Positions 33,751 to 42,476 of a DNA stretch of 43,442 nt are shown here, piece by piece (position 1 is the stretch's first letter; every line of letters starts with the position of its first letter). The DNA comes from an uncultured Bacteroidia bacterium. Its GTDB lineage: Bacteria > Bacteroidota > Bacteroidia > J057 > CALDDN01. The stretch lies in NCBI GenBank assembly GCA_937936615.1, contig CALDDN010000014.1:1-43442 (forward strand). The letters run 5' to 3'. The notes under the pieces were generated by a model. That model saw nothing but the letters and a program-made list of their open reading frames with translations, had not been told where the DNA came from and did no database searches. The position numbers were made by a program, and so were the translations under genes.

Positions 33751-34728
33751 TCAGCGTGCAACCGCCAGCCGGTAGAGGCGTATCCACTCCCCGGCCACGG
33801 CATCGGGCCGGTGGCGGGTCTGTGCCCAGGCAAAAGCAGCTTCCACGCAGGCGGCAGTACCATTGGCATCAGCCCAGGCCTCGAGCAGGGCCGCGCCGAG
33901 ATCGATACCTGTGTACGCCCGCCCCTCTGTCAGCAGATCGGGCAGCAGGCCCGCCAGGCCCACCACCGGAACCCGCTGCTGGAAAGCCTCCAGCACCCCC
34001 CGACGGGCGGCCCAACTGTTTTCGGTAACCAGCAGGGCGTTGAACGCCCAGAAAAAGTCGGCGGCCAGCGGGTCGCGGCGGCGGTCGATCCAGTAGGTGT
34101 GATGTGGTATCTGCTTGAGGGGCGCATCGCCCCAGCCCAGCAGCAGCAAAGCCGCATCGGAACCACCAGCCCGCAAATGGGCCAGCACATCGAGGGCCAG
34201 GCGCATCCCATCGGCCGATGCGCCGACCCAACCCAGGTAAGCCTGCGCCCGCAGGCCCCGTGCATCGAGCCACTCGCGGATCCGGTTGACGTTGGGCAGG
34301 TGGTGAGGCACTACCTCCCCGACGACGGGAGTCGATCGGGGCCAGCCGGCCTGCGCGTAAGGGAGCACCAGCCGGCCGCCACCCCAGCGCAGCGGCGGCC
34401 GCGGGGGTGGCTCCTCGCCCACATACGAACTGAGCAGCGGGCGGCGATACAGCAGGCCCGCCCAGCGGGCGAGGCCATGCGCCGAGCTGTCGAGGGCATG
34501 CACAAGGCTGTAACTTCGGGCAGCCCGCCCCAGAGCCACCCAGCCCGACCCGTGCCGTACCTCGAGGTTTGTTTCCTCAAAAGCCGGCGCATCGCTGGCC
34601 GTCCAGAGGCTACCTTCCACACCCGCGGACTGCAGAGCCGGCAGCAGCCGGCGAACCTGATCCAGCGTTCCGGATCGGACGCGAGGCCCCAGCACCCACA
34701 GCACACGGAGAAACAAAGGGCTGCTCAT
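33751..34728 (-). CDS. Glycosyltransferase (GT-B fold)
   Basis: A 325-aa protein with a weak N-terminal acceptor domain (RVLWVLGPRVRSGTLDQVRR, SYSLVHALDSSAHGLARWAG) and a C-terminal nucleotide-sugar domain. The latter shows AYLGWVGASADGMRLALDVL and, near the end, NSWAARRGVLEAFQQRVPV and VGLAGLLPDLL. These fit the GT4 group but conserved charged residues are not clear. The ATG at 34728 overlaps the aminotransferase stop by 4 bp (ATGA). The substrate is unknown. Confidence 0.75.
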   Translation of the reverse strand: MSSPLFLRVLWVLGPRVRSGTLDQVRRLLPALQSAGVEGSLWTASDAPAFEETNLEVRHGSGWVALGRAARSYSLVHALDSSAHGLARWAGLLYRRPLLSSYVGEEPPPRPPLRWGGGRLVLPYAQAGWPRSTPVVGEVVPHHLPNVNRIREWLDARGLRAQAYLGWVGASADGMRLALDVLAHLRAGGSDAALLLLGWGDAPLKQIPHHTYWIDRRRDPLAADFFWAFNALLVTENSWAARRGVLEAFQQRVPVVGLAGLLPDLLTEGRAYTGIDLGAALLEAWADANGTAACVEAAFAWAQTRHRPDAVAGEWIRLYRLAVAR

Positions 34729-36023
34729 GGATAGCGCAGGGCCGTCAGAGCCGCTTCGAGCCGATCGAGGCCGTAGTCGATATCGGCATCCGAGAGGCTG
34801 CTCACCGAGGCCCGGAACCATTCGGGACTGTCAGGCGCATCGAAGGCGGCGAACGGCACAAAGGCACAGCCTCCTTCCAGCAGCAGGTAACGGCGCAGGT
34901 CTTCGACCGTTTCGAGGCGGTCGCCGGCAGGGGTAATGGCCCCGCGCAGCTCGCAGCAGATCGAGAGGAAAAGCCCTCCCTGCGGGGCGATGCAGCTCAC
35001 GGGCAAACCGCGTTCCTTCAGGGTGGTCAGGCGGCGTTCTACCCGGCGCAGCCGTTCATAAATCCGGGCCCCCATTTCAACCAGATAGCTGCGCTGGGCC
35101 TCGAAGAGGGGCAGGTAGCGGGCGGCTGCCAGCTGCTCGGGTTTGGGGGCCCAAGCCCCGACGAAGCCCACCAGGTTGGAAATGTGGTGCACCAGCTCGC
35201 GCGGGCCAGCACACCAGCCCACCCGCAAGCCCGTAGCCGCAAAGCTTTTCGAAAGGCCGTCGACATAGACGGTGAAGGCCTGCATCTCGGGACGCAGGCC
35301 CACGGGGTGCATATGGTCGCGGCTATGGCCAAACTGCCAGTAGACCTGGTCGTAGAGCACATAGAGGGGTTTGCGGCCCTGACGGCGGCGGCGATCGTTC
35401 TCGTCGAGCACGGCGGCGCACAGCTCGTCGAGCTGGTGGCGGTCGAACATCGTACCCGATGGGTTCGAAGGCGAGCACAGGGCCAGTAGGGCCGCTTCGG
35501 GCAGGTAGGGTCGCACCCGCTCGGCCGTCAGCAGGAAGTTGTCTTCGGCCCGCGTGCTGAGGCCGCAGTCGGCGGCACGGCTCAGGCGCACATAAGCCGC
35601 CGTGTTCCAGGCAGGCAGGCCGTAGACCACGGCTTCCCCCGGCTCGACAGCCGCCATGAACAACGAATAGATCAGTGGACGGACGCCGCTGCCCACGGCG
35701 ATTTCATCGGGGCTGTACGAGATCCCCAGACCACCCTCGTAATAACTGACGATAGCCTGGCGCAGGACAGGATTGCCCATGGCCTGAGGATAGTTGGTCT
35801 GGCCTGCCTCGTAGGCCTCATACACATACTCCTTCAGTTCCGCCGGTATGGGGAAAGTCGAAGGGTCGAAATCGCCAATGGTAAAGTTGGCAATGCGGTG
35901 GCCCTGGGCGATCAGCCCTTGCACTTCGTAGGCGATGCGCAGGATTTCGCTGCCCTGCATCGAAGTCAGGAGCCGGTTGGCCACCGGAGCGGTCGTCAGT
36001 ATTTCGGAACGCGTGTCAATCAT
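34725..36023 (-). CDS. Class I/II PLP-dependent aminotransferase
   Basis: A 432-aa fold-type I aminotransferase. The PLP-binding lysine is K259 in VDGLSKSFAATGLRVGW; other anchors are NYPQAMGNPVLRQAI (substrate loop), CSPSNPSG (N187), and YVLYDQVYW (D225, Y228). The length and motifs resemble aspartate/aromatic aminotransferases, but the amino donor cannot be read from sequence. The ATG at 36023 (MIDTRSEILTTAP) is the conserved start; the frame is open 6 codons further. It is coupled to the downstream glycosyltransferase gene. A -7-like TATCTTG lies about 34 nt before the start. Confidence 0.87.
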   Translation of the reverse strand: MIDTRSEILTTAPVANRLLTSMQGSEILRIAYEVQGLIAQGHRIANFTIGDFDPSTFPIPAELKEYVYEAYEAGQTNYPQAMGNPVLRQAIVSYYEGGLGISYSPDEIAVGSGVRPLIYSLFMAAVEPGEAVVYGLPAWNTAAYVRLSRAADCGLSTRAEDNFLLTAERVRPYLPEAALLALCSPSNPSGTMFDRHQLDELCAAVLDENDRRRRQGRKPLYVLYDQVYWQFGHSRDHMHPVGLRPEMQAFTVYVDGLSKSFAATGLRVGWCAGPRELVHHISNLVGFVGAWAPKPEQLAAARYLPLFEAQRSYLVEMGARIYERLRRVERRLTTLKERGLPVSCIAPQGGLFLSICCELRGAITPAGDRLETVEDLRRYLLLEGGCAFVPFAAFDAPDSPEWFRASVSSLSDADIDYGLDRLEAALTALRYP

Positions 36024-36109
36024 GGAAGGCAGGCAGCACAAGAGCCACCGCCTCCAAGATAGGGCTTTCGGCTGGCGCGTACAAGTGGTCAGGTGCCAGG
36101 GCGTGCCGC

Positions 36110-36883
36110 TTAGAGGTGTCGCACCGGAAAGCCGGCAGGCAGCTGGGCCGACACAATCTGCTCGACCGATTCGCGGGCCGACTGCACGGTTTCGAAGTTG
36201 CCCAGCACCACGCGGTAGGTGCGCTGGGTGCCCACCACGATCACTTGAACGAATGCCGCAAAGCCTGAGGCCTGAGCGCGGCGGCCCAGGTCGAGCGCGT
36301 TGTTCAGTTCGTGAAAAGCTCCGATCTGCACCCCCCAGCGGCCATCAGCCAGCCGTTCGCCCTCGAGGCTCCAGCTGCCCGTCTGGGCGAAAGCTTCCGC
36401 GGGCAGCTTGGGGGGGGCTTCGTTTTCGGATACCAGCGGTGGGCGGAAACTGACATCGGCCAGTTGCGGGGCGGCAGGCAGCTCCTCGGGCACCGGAATC
36501 GAGTCGACCCGAAGCAGGCGCACACGTGCCAGACCTGTACGAAGCAGGTCCAGCTCGCGAGCCGCGGCATACGACAGATCGATGACGCGGCGGCAGCCAA
36601 AGGGGCCGCGGTCGGTCACGGTAACGTAGACCGACTTGTCGTTAGCCAGATTGGTAACGAGCAGGCGGGTACCGAAGGGCAGCGTGCGGTGGGCTGCTGT
36701 CAGCGCGTTGCGGTCGTAGCGGTCGCCCGATGCGGTGCGGCGGCCGTGAAAATAGTCGGCGTAGTAAGAGGCGACTCCTTCCTGTTGCCAAGTCTGCTGC
36801 GCCAACAAAACCGGCGCGGCTCCCCATCCAATCAGCAGGGCCAGCATCACGCCAGCCAACTGCTCAGCCATTTTTTGGCTCAT
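36110..36883 (-). CDS. RlpA-like protein (DPBB plus SPOR)
   Basis: A 257-aa secreted protein. An N-terminal signal segment ([20 protein letters not shown]) precedes a double-psi beta-barrel domain (about 36-120: [54 protein letters not shown]). The C-terminus (about 180-257) is a SPOR domain ([36 protein letters not shown]) that binds denuded peptidoglycan at the septum. RlpA is a lytic transglycosylase in some species. The ATG at 36883 was chosen; the open frame extends upstream without a conserved start. Not obviously linked to its neighbours. Confidence 0.9.
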   Translation of the reverse strand: MSQKMAEQLAGVMLALLIGWGAAPVLLAQQTWQQEGVASYYADYFHGRRTASGDRYDRNALTAAHRTLPFGTRLLVTNLANDKSVYVTVTDRGPFGCRRVIDLSYAAARELDLLRTGLARVRLLRVDSIPVPEELPAAPQLADVSFRPPLVSENEAPPKLPAEAFAQTGSWSLEGERLADGRWGVQIGAFHELNNALDLGRRAQASGFAAFVQVIVVGTQRTYRVVLGNFETVQSARESVEQIVSAQLPAGFPVRHL

Positions 36884-37313
36884 AATTACCCAGTTATATG
36901 AAATGAAAGCTGCAAGAGCAGCTGATTTAGCGTAAAAAATCGAGAAGACCGGCACACCGCAGCGGTCGGTCGAAAGATAAAAACGGGCGCAATATAGCTC
37001 CCGCCGCCCGAATGAGGGGCCAGAATTCGATTAAATTGGTGTAAAGCATGGGCCGAGGTTGGGTTAGAATTTCAGGCAGATTTGGCATCTGCTTTCGTCC
37101 AACAAAGAAACGAGGGCCCAAGCCCCAATCGTACCGAAGAAGCTGCTGTTTTCTCAACGGCTTTTCGACGCGCTTTCCACCGCTTGGTCCACAGGCGGCA
37201 TCGGTTCCGCATCCGGCCTCTGCCAGCGAGTACAAAGAACAAGACTGCGTCCCTGCGAAAGAGGGCGCAGTCTCGTCGAGGGGGTAAAGCAGTTCGTCTG
37301 GGGAGGGATCGGC
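36884..37313. other. Intergenic region between rlpA and the SQR gene
   Basis: A 430-bp gap. It contains a hairpin (37242-37273) that probably ends the SQR transcript. The rest shows no convincing reading frame; several short frames overlap each other in different phases and lack family matches. The rlpA promoter should be between 36884 and about 37000 but no clear consensus was found. Confidence 0.5.
37232..37273 (-). terminator. Terminator of the DUF442-SQR gene
   Basis: AGACTGCG (37242-37249) and CGCAGTCT (37266-37273) pair perfectly, with further CC/GG pairing inside. On the minus strand the stem is followed by TGTTCTTTG, a T-rich tail. It lies about 40 bp after the stop at 37314. Confidence 0.55.
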
Positions 37314-39038
37314 TCAGCCGCAGCCGCCGCCGGCTCCTGCGGGGGCAAGGCCGCCTGCAGGCTGGCTGAGGGCATCGACGAGCCGGGTCTTGCACATGAT
37401 TTCGTTGCCTTTGAGCATGCCCTGCCAGTAGATGGGGGGCAAAGCTTTGGCCTTGAGCATCCAGGCCAGCCAGGTCGGCTTGCGTCCATCGAGGATGAAG
37501 CTGGGGAAGCTAGGCATGAGCTTGCCCCCGTAGCCAAATTCGGCCATGACGATCTTGCCACGTTCGACGGTCAGCGGACACGAGCCGTAGCCATCGTAGA
37601 GGGCGCGTTTGCTGCTCAGGCCCAGGTCGTTCAGCAGGTTGATGGCCACGACGGGTACCTGCTTGCGGGCAGCGGCAGCCGTTTTGGCAAAGGGCGCGTT
37701 GGCTACGTCGCCCAGGGCGTAGATGTTGTCAAAATGTTTGTGGCGCAGCGTCGACTGGTCGACATCGACCCAGCCGTTGGCATCGGCCAGGGGACTGACG
37801 CGCACAAAATCGGGAGCCGTCTGCGGCGGGGCGACGTGCATCATGTCGAAACGGCGTTCGACCAGCACCGGCTCTTTTCCCTCGGCACTGTGCAGAAACC
37901 AGGCTGTGCGCGAGGGACCGTCGACCTTCACCAGATTGTGCCAGAAGTTGAGCTGGGCGTTGTATTTTTTGACGTATTCCATCAGTGCCGGCACATATTC
38001 CTTGACGCCGAAGAGTACGCCACCCGCGTTGTAGAATTCGATTTCGATGTTGCGCAGCACGCCTGTGCGGTACCAGTGGTCGCCCGAGAGGTACATGGCT
38101 TTTTGTGGAGCACCGGCGCACTTGATGGGCATGGGGGGCTGGGTAAAAAGGGCGCGGCCCGATCGCAGGTTCTGGACAAGCTCCCAGGTATAGGGAGCCA
38201 GATCGTAACGGTAATTCGACGTAACGCCGTTTTGGCCCAGGGTCTCTGGCAAGCCTTCGATCTGGTTCCAGTCGAGCTTGAGACCCGGGCACACGATCAG
38301 ATACTGGTAGCGGACGGTGCGGCAGCCTTCGAGGATGACGGTGTTGTGGGCGGGGTCGAAGGCCGCAACCGCCGACTGGATCCATTCTACCCCTTTGGGA
38401 ATGAGCGAGGCCATCGTGCGCACGGTCTGCCGGGGGCTGAAGACTCCGGCCCCGACCAGCGTCCAGCCCGGCTGGTAGTAGTGGATTTCGGCCGGGTCGA
38501 TGAGTGCGATATCCAGTTTTTTGTTGCGGCGCCGCAGGCTGGCGGCCGCCGAAATTCCGGCGGCACCTGCCCCCACGATAACGATCTGATGTTCGACATC
38601 GGCATGGCCACGGGGCAGCTGGCCGCGGTTGAGGATGCGCAGCGCAACGCCCGACAGATCGTAGCCGGCCCGCTTGCCATGCGCCAGAATCTGGTCGAGC
38701 TTCAGGGTCGTGCTTTGGGCCAAAGCCCAGAGCGTCATGGCGCGGGTGCCCGTACGGCAGTAAGCCAGCACGGGGCCTTCGAGCCGGGGCAGCAGGTCGC
38801 GCAACCGCGCGACTTCCTCATCTCCTACCATCCCCTTGGCAACCGCAATCTGGTAGGCTTCGAGGCCATGCCGGCGGGCTTCGGTTTCGATTTCCTGAAA
38901 CGTGGGCTGGTCGGGGTCTTCGCCATCGGGGCGGTTACAGATAATGGATCGGTAGCCGCGGCGGGCCAATTCGGCCAGTTCCTCCAGTCGAGGTTGAGGC
39001 GCGACCGAGTAAGTGGGGGTTACCTGACGAACATCCAT
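37314..39038 (-). CDS. DUF442 sulfurtransferase-like/sulfide:quinone oxidoreductase fusion
   Basis: A 574-aa two-part protein. Residues 1-140 are a DUF442 (beta-lactamase hydrolase-like) phosphatase-fold domain with the loop YCRTGTRA (C94). Residues 150-560 are a sulfide:quinone oxidoreductase of the mitochondrial-like type II: FAD motif IVIVGAGAAGISAAASLRR (152-170), catalytic C307 in PIKCAGAPQKAMYLS and C487 in DGYGSCPLTVERG. SQR oxidises sulfide to persulfide and reduces quinone. The fused DUF442 domain would accept or handle the sulfane sulfur; such fusions are known. A glycine- and cysteine-ending tail (AGAGGGCG) is unusual. It has its own Bacteroidota promoter 40-70 bp upstream and is monocistronic. 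Confidence 0.93.
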   Translation of the reverse strand: MDVRQVTPTYSVAPQPRLEELAELARRGYRSIICNRPDGEDPDQPTFQEIETEARRHGLEAYQIAVAKGMVGDEEVARLRDLLPRLEGPVLAYCRTGTRAMTLWALAQSTTLKLDQILAHGKRAGYDLSGVALRILNRGQLPRGHADVEHQIVIVGAGAAGISAAASLRRRNKKLDIALIDPAEIHYYQPGWTLVGAGVFSPRQTVRTMASLIPKGVEWIQSAVAAFDPAHNTVILEGCRTVRYQYLIVCPGLKLDWNQIEGLPETLGQNGVTSNYRYDLAPYTWELVQNLRSGRALFTQPPMPIKCAGAPQKAMYLSGDHWYRTGVLRNIEIEFYNAGGVLFGVKEYVPALMEYVKKYNAQLNFWHNLVKVDGPSRTAWFLHSAEGKEPVLVERRFDMMHVAPPQTAPDFVRVSPLADANGWVDVDQSTLRHKHFDNIYALGDVANAPFAKTAAAARKQVPVVAINLLNDLGLSSKRALYDGYGSCPLTVERGKIVMAEFGYGGKLMPSFPSFILDGRKPTWLAWMLKAKALPPIYWQGMLKGNEIMCKTRLVDALSQPAGGLAPAGAGGGCG

Positions 39039-39075
39039 AAGGCATTAATTACATGATGATAAATAAAAACTTACC

Positions 39076-39106
39076 AAAGTTAATATAACATTAAACTAAT
39101 GTCAAC
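39076..39106 (-). promoter_or_regulatory. Promoter of the DUF442-SQR gene
   Basis: On the minus strand, TTG (39106-39104), 20 nt and TAACTTTG (39083-39076) match the Bacteroidota consensus exactly. Transcription would start near 39070, giving a 30-nt leader before the ATG at 39038. Confidence 0.75.
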
Positions 39107-39216
39107 AACTGAACATAAAAAAGTATAAATAAGTTTTCAATAATACACACTTAAAAAATAATATTTTTTATATTTTTTTAATTAATTTTTAAATTTTGTT
39201 TTACATAATTTTTTTC

Positions 39217-39293
39217 AAAAAAACATCCCAATCTTTGGGGAAGCTCCTCAGAATAAGCTTCGGCCTGGCCCGTAGATCGAAGCATGGGGATGT
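39217..39293 (-). terminator. Second hairpin with T-run, or end of a small RNA
   Basis: Nested inverted repeats: ACATCCC/GGGATGT (39223-39229 with 39287-39293) enclose GCTTCG/CGAAGC (39257-39262 with 39278-39283). On the minus strand the outer stem runs into seven T (39223-39217). It lies beyond the first terminator of the upstream gene, so it may be a back-up terminator or the 3' end of an independent small RNA. Confidence 0.4.
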
Positions 39294-39402
39294 CCGAATC
39301 GGTAGCGTATCAAGCCTCGGACAGAGTCCATCGAGCACCTCATCAACCCGTTGACTTTCGCAAGAGCACGCAGGCCGGAACGGGGCAAGCACCGCCCTGC
39401 AC

Positions 39403-39432
39403 AAAAAAAGCCGACCCCTGTGTGGGATCGGC
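39403..39432 (-). terminator. Terminator of the Omp28/T9SS gene
   Basis: A 9-bp stem with one G-T pair (GCCGACCCC / GGGATCGGC, 39410-39418 and 39424-39432) closes a 5-nt loop. On the minus strand seven T follow. It is 25 bp after the stop codon. Confidence 0.9.
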
Positions 39433-39457
39433 TTGCAGAACACTGCGGGTTAAAAGC

Positions 39458-41158
39458 TCAGGGCTGGGCAACGAGGCGTTGCCAGCTGACGTGGCTGCCG
39501 CTGCGCAGTTCCAGCAGGTAAAGACCCGCGGCAGGAGCCGACCACTCGATTTGCCGAGAACCCGCACCGCCCTGCGGCAGGGCCAGTTCTTCGACGAGGC
39601 GGCCCGAGAGGTCGAAGACGCGGACGCTCAGCGGCTCGTGGCCCGTGTGCGTCCAGCTCAGGCGGGTGCTGTGGCGAAAGGGGTTGGGGGCAACCGTCCA
39701 GCCCAGCGTTTCGGTCAGGTCGGGGCGGCTTGTCGGGAAGACGCGCTCGAGGCGGTCGCGGCGCAGCACGAAGAGCAGCTCGGCGGTGGCTTCGTTGTTG
39801 GCTTCCACTTCGATGACCGGGGCTTCGGAATTGACGATGAACGGTGCATCGACCCAGACGCTGTAGGTACCCGGTTCGATGTTGCGGAAGCCGAAACGGC
39901 CCTGGTCGTCGGTACGGGTATGGGCTACCGCGCTGTTGTCGCGGGCCAGCACCACCGAGAGGTTGCTCAGGGGCAGTTCGCCCGTTTTGCCGGCACCGTC
40001 GCGGATGATACCGGCCAAGGCACCGGTGCCTTCGCGCAGGCGACTGCGCTGCAGCTCGATGTTGATGCCGGTGGTGGCGGTCAGGCACGAGAGGCGACCC
40101 AGGGGACGGGCAAAGCCGGCTACGAGCTGGCGTCCGCCATACGAGGGCAGGTAGTCGCCGCCCTCGCGGTCGGTGGCCCGCAGATAGACCGGCACGCGGT
40201 CGACTGGAATTTCGAGGCTGTAGTTTCCTTCGTCGTCGGCGATGGCGGTGGCCAGCACGTCAAATTCGCGGCTTTCAGGCCCAAAGCTCAGGGCTTCGAC
40301 CCGACAGCCGGCGCACAGGTTGTCGCTGGCGCGGTAGCTCAGCCGGCCCGAGACAAGGCCTTTCGACCCTTCGGCGCAGGGCGGTTCGGCTCCCAGCGGT
40401 TGAGCGGCTGCATTGTAGACCTCGCCGCCGGCGCGGTGGACAAAGGCCACCACATGGACGCGGTTCGGATTCCAGCTCGCGGGAATGGTGAAGCTGGGGA
40501 ATTCGGCCGAGGCGAGGTCGCCGGCGGCTACGCGGCCCGGAATGCGACCCGCCAGCCCTTGGGCACCGCCCAGGGCGTGCCGCAGCACGTGACGGTGGAC
40601 GTAGCCGGGGATCGGGCCACCCGGGGCCGTCTGGTCCCAGCCCTGGCCGCTGCCCGAAAGTGAGTCTTCGACCAGGTAGACGTTGAAGCGCAGGTCGCCG
40701 GCCAGAGCCTGCAGAAATTCGGCATAGGCCGTTACGCGAAGCTCGCGCGTGGCAGCGTTGTAGCGTTGCTCGATGCTGATGCCCACAGCCGGATTGAGGC
40801 GCAGGCGGGCATTGGCCTCGGCCCCCCAGGTACCGCGGTTGGAGCGGGCCATCGGGTTGGTCGAGCGGTCGATGGCCGCCGAGGGGAAGCCCCCCAGGCC
40901 CATCATCTGCTCGAGCTCGCGCCCGACCGGAATGGCCATGGCATCGCCGTTGTGGATGAAGACCGGAATGACGCGCTCGCCATGCTGGCGTTTGATATCC
41001 ATGACGATTCGCGCTCCGTCGGGGCAATGCACACACCAGGCACCGGTAAAATCCTCGATCAACACATTTTTGGTGTAGCTCCCCGACTGCGCCTGCAGGC
41101 CGGTTACTGCTAGAAGCCCAAGCACAAGCAAGCTGCTCAGGCGAATCCATACACTCAT
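39458..41158 (-). CDS. Omp28-like thioredoxin-fold protein with T9SS C-terminal domain
   Basis: A 566-aa secreted protein. A signal peptide (residues 1-23) is followed by an Omp28-like domain with a thioredoxin-type site C42-V-H-C45 in DFTGAWCVHCPDGAR. The middle contains a carboxypeptidase-regulatory-like beta-sandwich (GLVSGRLSYRASDN, NYSLEIPVDRVPVYLRATDR; a second unit with GRFGFRNIEPGTYSVWVDAP). The last about 80 residues are a type A T9SS sorting domain (VAPNPFRHSTRLSW, VFDLSGRLVEELALPQGG, GLYLLELRSG). It is therefore exported across the outer membrane by type IX secretion. Omp28 homologues are outer-surface proteins; the CVHC motif suggests redox activity. It is a single-gene unit with its own terminator. 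Confidence 0.88.
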   Translation of the reverse strand: MSVWIRLSSLLVLGLLAVTGLQAQSGSYTKNVLIEDFTGAWCVHCPDGARIVMDIKRQHGERVIPVFIHNGDAMAIPVGRELEQMMGLGGFPSAAIDRSTNPMARSNRGTWGAEANARLRLNPAVGISIEQRYNAATRELRVTAYAEFLQALAGDLRFNVYLVEDSLSGSGQGWDQTAPGGPIPGYVHRHVLRHALGGAQGLAGRIPGRVAAGDLASAEFPSFTIPASWNPNRVHVVAFVHRAGGEVYNAAAQPLGAEPPCAEGSKGLVSGRLSYRASDNLCAGCRVEALSFGPESREFDVLATAIADDEGNYSLEIPVDRVPVYLRATDREGGDYLPSYGGRQLVAGFARPLGRLSCLTATTGINIELQRSRLREGTGALAGIIRDGAGKTGELPLSNLSVVLARDNSAVAHTRTDDQGRFGFRNIEPGTYSVWVDAPFIVNSEAPVIEVEANNEATAELLFVLRRDRLERVFPTSRPDLTETLGWTVAPNPFRHSTRLSWTHTGHEPLSVRVFDLSGRLVEELALPQGGAGSRQIEWSAPAAGLYLLELRSGSHVSWQRLVAQP

Positions 41159-41340
41159 GAGTAGAACAAAATAAGGTTTGTGAACAGGGAATCGATTAAT
41201 TCAGAAGAGGAAATGACCGCTTGGCTGCACAGCCATTCCCAAATTGCTATCAATTTAGGCAGAAATCCGGAGCACGCATCGGCCAATTAAAAAAATAGTA
41301 ACCGCAAAATTAATTTTCGATTTACTGTGCGCCTCTGCAT

Positions 41341-42390
41341 TCAGAAGAGGCGCGGGGTGGGCCGGCAGCGGTCGAAGGCTTCGAGCAGGTTACGGATGGC
41401 CTTGGGGAAGGTAAACTCGTTCATTTCGCGGCGGTAGATGAGCCGGTCGCTGGGGCCGGGTTCGAAGGTCTCGTAGGGCTGGGCCACCAGACGCAGACGC
41501 AGCTCGCGGTGGCTCAGCAGGTGAACGGTCCGGCAGAATTCGTAGCCGCTGGGGGGGTGATGCTCGAAGTCGGGCAGGTCGCGTCGGGGCAGCTCCCAGA
41601 GGTTTTTCCAGAAACTGGACTCGTCGCGCTGGCGGATATAGAATCGCCCGTCGGGGTGCTCGATCCAGTAATATTCCATCCAGAGGGTACGCACGACGGT
41701 ACTGCTTACCCGCAGGGGCCGCTGGTCGATGGTACCGTTGCGGCGGGCGGTGCAGACATCGGCCAGGGGGCAGCGGTCGCAGGTGGGGTTGCGGGGGGTG
41801 CAGAGGGTGGCCCCCAGGTCCATGATGGCGTGGTTGAAAGCCGCGCTGGGGTTGCGGCCCAGCCAGGCATCGACGCGCTGCTGGTAGTGGCTACGGCTGC
41901 GGCTGGTGTTGATGGGGGTGGGGTCGTCGAGCACGCGGCTGAGCACGCGGTAGACGTTGCCATCGAGCACGGCGCAGGGCAGGCCGTAGGCAAAAGAGGC
42001 AATGGCCCGGGCCGAATAGGGGCCGATGCCCGGCAGGCGGATGAGCTGCTGCACATCGGCAGGCAGGTGGCCGTTGTGTTCTTCGACGATGCGGCGGGCA
42101 GCGCGGTGCAGGTTGCGTGCCCGCGAGTAGTAGCCCAGCCCCTCCCACGCTTTGAGCACCTGGGCTTCGGAGGCGGCAGCCAGGCGGTAGACATCGGGAA
42201 AAGTGTGCAGAAACCGTTCGTAATAGGGCCAGCCCTGCTCGACGCGGGTCTGCTGCAGCACGATCTCGGCGATCCACAGGGCATAGGGATCGGTGGTGCG
42301 CCGCCACGGCAGGTCGCGCCCGTGCTGGCGGTACCAGTTCACCAGCCGCCGACCGTAGTCGGGCACAGGACTTTCGCAGGGCTGTTCCAT
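41341..42390 (-). CDS. mutY: A/G-specific adenine DNA glycosylase MutY
   Basis: MutY removes adenine mispaired with 8-oxoguanine. The 349-aa protein has the catalytic Glu in IAEIVLQQTRVEQG (E42), the helix-hairpin-helix (LPGIGPYSARAIASFAYG), the catalytic Asp in VLDGNVYRVLSR (D143), and four Fe-S cysteines C197, C204, C207 and C213. The C-terminal NUDIX-like domain (residues about 230-349) recognises 8-oxoG. The ATG at 42390 gives MEQPCESPVPDYGRRLVNWY; the open frame extends slightly into a tandem repeat. It is divergent from the IHF-like gene. Confidence 0.96.
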   Translation of the reverse strand: MEQPCESPVPDYGRRLVNWYRQHGRDLPWRRTTDPYALWIAEIVLQQTRVEQGWPYYERFLHTFPDVYRLAAASEAQVLKAWEGLGYYSRARNLHRAARRIVEEHNGHLPADVQQLIRLPGIGPYSARAIASFAYGLPCAVLDGNVYRVLSRVLDDPTPINTSRSRSHYQQRVDAWLGRNPSAAFNHAIMDLGATLCTPRNPTCDRCPLADVCTARRNGTIDQRPLRVSSTVVRTLWMEYYWIEHPDGRFYIRQRDESSFWKNLWELPRRDLPDFEHHPPSGYEFCRTVHLLSHRELRLRLVAQPYETFEPGPSDRLIYRREMNEFTFPKAIRNLLEAFDRCRPTPRLF

Positions 42391-42415
42391 CGGCACAATT
42401 AATCGGCACAATTAA
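42390..42415. repeat. 13-bp tandem repeat at the mutY start
   Basis: TCGGCACAATTAA occurs twice back to back (42390-42402 and 42403-42415), directly before the mutY start codon on the minus strand. It places an AT-rich TTAATTGTG block twice in the leader or promoter of mutY. Confidence 0.85.
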
Positions 42416-42440
42416 TAAGTCGCGTAAGCAGCGCAAAGGG

Positions 42441-42471
42441 TTGGTCGACCGCAGGTGACTGCCTATATTTG
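42441..42471 (+). promoter_or_regulatory. Promoter of the IHF-like gene
   Basis: TTG (42441-42443), 20 nt and TATATTTG (42464-42471): exact Bacteroidota consensus. Transcription would start near 42477, leaving a leader of about 150 nt. Confidence 0.75.
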
Positions 42472-42476
42472 TGAGC

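Larger units (their letters stand above)
39039..39457. other. Very AT-rich intergenic region
   Basis: A 419-bp gap. 39045-39225 is almost pure A/T and holds the SQR promoter. 39217-39293 is a structured segment with a T-run on the minus strand, and 39403-39432 is the terminator of the Omp28/T9SS gene. No protein-coding gene is convincing. Confidence 0.6.

Noticed and set aside
37048-37369. Short plus-strand open frames downstream of SQR
   Set aside because: Mutually overlapping in different phases, arginine-rich, and crossing the putative SQR terminator; no start signal.
37690-37720. Loss of an SQR catalytic cysteine at the GDVANAP segment
   Set aside because: In type II SQR the second catalytic cysteine is in the later GYxSCPL motif, which is intact here (C487).
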